DNA from: Chara braunii
Taxonomy: Eukaryota; Streptophyta; Charophyceae; Charales; Characeae
Assembly: GCA_003427395.1 (NCBI GenBank)
Contig: BFEA01000006.1
Coordinates: 1,089,048-1,117,602 of the forward strand
Direction: 5' to 3'
DNA: 28,555 nt
Of the stretch, positions 26,400 through 28,555 are shown piece after piece. The first letter of the stretch is position 1, and each line of letters starts with the position of its first letter. A model generated the notes under the pieces. It had not been told where the DNA came from. It saw nothing but the letters and a program-made list of their open reading frames with translations, and did not search any database. The position numbers were made by a program, and so were the translations under genes.

Positions 26400-26800
26400 G
26401 GGTCGACGGGCCCGGGGTAGCCTTTTGAAGGTTCATCGTGGCGGGGATAGATTGTTGTAATTATCGATCTTGAATGAGGAATGCCTGCGAGTCATGATGG
26501 CTCGCGCTGATTTCTTCCCTGCCCTTGGTACACGTCGGTCGTCGCTCCTACCGATTTGAATAGTTCGGTGAAGTGTCTGGATCGGGGTGATCTAGGTGGT
26601 TGGCCGTTGGGGGCGCTGAAAGAAGATCATTGAACCTTGCCACATAGGTGGGCCAAGGGTGGATCATTGACACGACAACGACCGATCTTCGGGGTGTGGG
26701 ACGGCGCCTACTCTCCTTTCACCGACCTCAACCACCTATGCGATCTACTGCTGAGCGGGTCTTTCCCGAGCTGTAGGACGCTACGTAGTTACCGCATCTG
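26400..26800. other. No gene recognised
   Basis: GC-richer DNA. A minus-strand ATG in a CCGCCACGATG context (near 26440) opens only 22 codons before a stop. Nothing else is seen. Confidence 0.4.
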
Positions 26801-26849
26801 ACCGAAAACATATCCCGTATACATTCATTATCACGATTTTACTGTCATT

Positions 26850-26968
26850 AATAATAATGTTATATTAACTTATTAATAATAATGTTATTATTATTATTAT
26901 TATTTATTATTAGTATTATTATTATTATTTATTATTATTTATTATTATTATTTATTATTATTATTAGT
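26850..26968. repeat. (ATT)n array with TTATT variants
   Basis: About 120 bases of ATT/TTATT units. Similar shorter ATT runs lie in both R1 copies and at 25621. Confidence 0.95.
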
Positions 26969-26999
26969 AGTATTTCTTATTGATGTCACCATTGTTAGG

Positions 27000-27233
27000 A
27001 TGCAAGTACAGAAAGAGAGTTGGAATGGAACGCAGTGGAAAGGGAGCAAGTGCACGCTGACAGCCATAGTCGATCTGACTAGCAAGGTACTGAGTGAAGT
27101 GCGTGGTGGTCTTCGGGTGCATGTGCCATCTGTGTGGGGAGTGGAGGTTGTGAGTGAATCAGGGACGTACCTGGAAGCAGTTGACGCCACAAGCTACATT
27201 GTAGGTAGGCAAGATAGGATTTGTCATCTGTAG
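27000..27233 (+). CDS. Small ORF, 77 residues
   Basis: True ATG just after the ATT array, with balanced composition and natural codons (many CTG, GTG, AAG). It alternates polar and Val/Leu-rich stretches, suggesting beta structure. It ends after a donor-like GTAGGTAGG, so it may be an exon. No family is recognised. Confidence 0.35.
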   Translation: MQVQKESWNGTQWKGSKCTLTAIVDLTSKVLSEVRGGLRVHVPSVWGVEVVSESGTYLEAVDATSYIVGRQDRICHL

Positions 27234-27386
27234 TCTGGGCGTTGAGCGCCAGGTGAGGGAAGACGACGTTGGTTCATCGATGATGGTGGCGAGACTATTT
27301 CAACATTGTCATTTGTGAACTCTGCTGTGCTCTTACTTGGGGTGTATCGAGTTGCAATTTTACTCCACGACTATCTGCTTTCATAG

Positions 27387-27684
27387 GTATGATGCGGCTT
27401 GGTTTTCTACATTTTCTATCACTCATGTCTTGTTCGTTGGTGCAATCCCGCTACTAGATGGTATCAAAATCTTTGGCCTTCAATGTGAGTTTCCAATCTG
27501 GAACCTGTCAATTTGGTATCGCTCGTTGTCCTCTCATAGGAAGTACGTAAAAGAAGAGGGGGGACGAGGGGAAAGATGGAGAAATGGAAAAAGAGATGGA
27601 AAGGAACAGACAGACAAATGCCCACAGGTTCAAATACACGAAGAGACACAGTCAAGACATACACAGTCACACAGTGCACAGTGA
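27387..27684 (+). CDS. Possible exon with a hydrophobic segment
   Basis: After a pyrimidine-rich acceptor (CTGCTTTCATAG) an open frame encodes about 32 residues with an aromatic/aliphatic run that could span a membrane, then meets a GTGAGT donor (27485) and a CTCTCATAG acceptor 55 bases on. If that 55-base intron is removed the frame stops at once; if retained it runs on to 27684 through low-complexity Lys/Arg/Glu and His/Gln sequence. Either reading is possible. Confidence 0.3.
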
Positions 27685-27775
27685 CAGACACACAACGAAA
27701 CACACAGAGACAGAGGCAGACAATGCACTGTGACACGAACACAATACTGTGACACACACATAGATGCTGTGACAC
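27600..27775. repeat. CACAGTG/ACAGAC low-complexity tract with inverted words
   Basis: Loose CACA, CAGACA and CTGTGAC words; CACAGTGCA and TGCACTGTG form a 9-bp inverted pair. No strict unit. Confidence 0.6.
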
Positions 27776-27814
27776 TCATATGAAACAGTTTTCACCTTTG
27801 GCAGTAGCCGATGC

Positions 27815-27960
27815 AGATCCCAGGGGTCGATCCTTTGACCTCAGCTTACCTGTGTACAGTATCTGCACAGTTCCCTGGAGTTGAACCCGTGACCTGCACG
27901 ATAGCCAGTGGTAAGTAGGTCGCCGTAGGTTGTAGGCTGTAGGGAGATTCGAACTGTACA
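27815..27960 (-). repeat. Three tRNA B-box-like motifs in tandem; SINE-like candidate
   Basis: Minus-strand GTTCGAATCTCC (about 27944-27955), GGTTCAACTCC (about 27877-27888) and GGATCGACCCC (about 27822-27833) resemble the pol III B box, spaced about 65 and 55 bases. An A-box-like TAGGCCTCTGG lies about 45 bases upstream of the first. No complete tRNA cloverleaf is seen. It could be a tRNA-derived SINE or decayed tRNA cluster. Confidence 0.35.
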
Positions 27961-28098
27961 CCTGTAAGGTAGGAGTCCAAGTGGAGTCCAGAGGCCTAGC
28001 TTTAGTCCTTCTAGAAGGTCGGCAAGTGGTCAAGTGGTGAGTCTAAGGTAGGCCCACGTTTTCAGACGAAGACAAGTGGCAAGGTCAACAGGTAGGAC

Positions 28099-28118
28099 CT
28101 CAGTGCAACTGCACTGAG
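28099..28118. other. Short perfect palindrome
   Basis: CTCAGTGC and GCACTGAG flank AACT; a tight hairpin or dimer-binding site. Confidence 0.5.
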
Positions 28119-28245
28119 TCGACGGTACGACTGCCTACAGACAGGAGAAGGGTCTAGAGAGTCCCAGTCCAGTCCAGCAAGTACCACAGGGGGACTGTGA
28201 GCACCAAGGGCCAATGGCAAAGGGCAGACCAACGAATTTCTGAAG

Positions 28246-28252
28246 TATAAAT
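28246..28252 (+). promoter_or_regulatory. TATA-like box near the window end
   Basis: TATAAAT about 48 bases before an ATG at 28294, with CATTCATTCATTCC at a plausible start-site distance. The ATG frame is only 15 codons, so any gene would have a different start or be spliced beyond the window. Confidence 0.3.
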
Positions 28253-28299
28253 CAAGAGGCAACACCCAGCCATTCATTCATTCCTGCGTGAGCCATGCG

Positions 28300-28555
28300 G
28301 AAGCGCTGCCACAGCGACTTGTGCAAGGAGGTCTGCAGATGAGCCCGGAGGACGCAGTGGGCAAGANAGAAGGAGTTAGCATAGCGATAGGTTAGAGGCA
28401 GCCATAGCTGCCATAGCTATAGTTAGTAGTGAGTGCGTGTGTGTGTTCGAGTGTTAGAGTGATGCGTGTGGGATATCCAGGGTGATCCAGTGCATGTGAA
28501 CAGTGAGATGTTTGGGCGCTGAAGTCGCCATAGCCAATTGAGAGTGAACTCGTAT
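28300..28555. other. Window end, no gene resolved
   Basis: Contains one ambiguous base (28367), a direct repeat of GCCATAGCT and a short GTGTGTGT. No open frame of note. Confidence 0.4.

Noticed and set aside
1-28555. Complete tRNA or rRNA genes and telomere repeats
   Set aside because: B-box-like motifs at 27.8-28.0 kb lack a full cloverleaf; no rRNA-like conserved stretches and no telomeric repeat were recognised. A covariance scan would be decisive.

Overview
This window is eukaryotic, repeat-rich nuclear DNA, probably a draft scaffold. The evidence is long microsatellites (CA, TC, GT, GATT, ATT, GAA), 25- and 44-base T runs, an 800-base N gap, dispersed and tandem repeats, and short reading frames whose continuations need GT-AG introns of about 47-88 nt. 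Nothing looks like bacterial operon structure. Short introns suggest a fungus or a compact protist, but no recognisable family allows placement, so lineage stays open. One stretch is a library artefact: two facing 19-base Tn5 mosaic ends at 11114-11151 sit between two identical 157-base copies.

Layout. 0-2.1 kb: first copy of a dispersed repeat (R1), ending in a small ORF that keeps its protein sequence relative to the second copy at 21.6-23.4 kb. 2.1-5.9 kb: no clear gene; a few coding-like pieces on the minus strand. 5.95-6.6 kb: the clearest intact gene, a 218-residue orphan. 7.0-11.35 kb: microsatellites, minisatellites, the gap, a nested palindrome and the mate-pair artefact. 11.4-13.5 kb: coding candidates, including a four-exon minus-strand model with consistent phase. 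13.9-15.3 kb: a roughly 190-base tandem repeat with covarying hairpins, interrupted by a fold-back insertion. 15.4-16.9 kb: minus-strand ORFs, one pair of exons joined by a canonical 51-base intron.

17.1-18.7 kb is the most unusual region. Six hairpins share nearly the same loop but have different, mutually complementary stems; then come five alternating units of about 120 bases, each with a TATAAAT-like box and a small stem, ending at a primer-binding-site-like sequence. 18.7-20.4 kb has little recognisable. 20.4-21.8 kb holds a broken minus-strand gene with a coiled coil, possibly gag/protease of an LTR element. 24.4-26.4 kb holds four segments bounded by (G)GTAAGT and ACTTACC. Two share their 5' part, and one separates two exon-like pieces that join in frame: these look like introner-type elements. 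26.8-28.5 kb has an ATT array, two small ORFs, tRNA-promoter-like motifs and a possible TATA promoter.

The genes do not form a visible pathway. The main story is repeats: several families in which hairpins or inverted termini are kept while sequence drifts.
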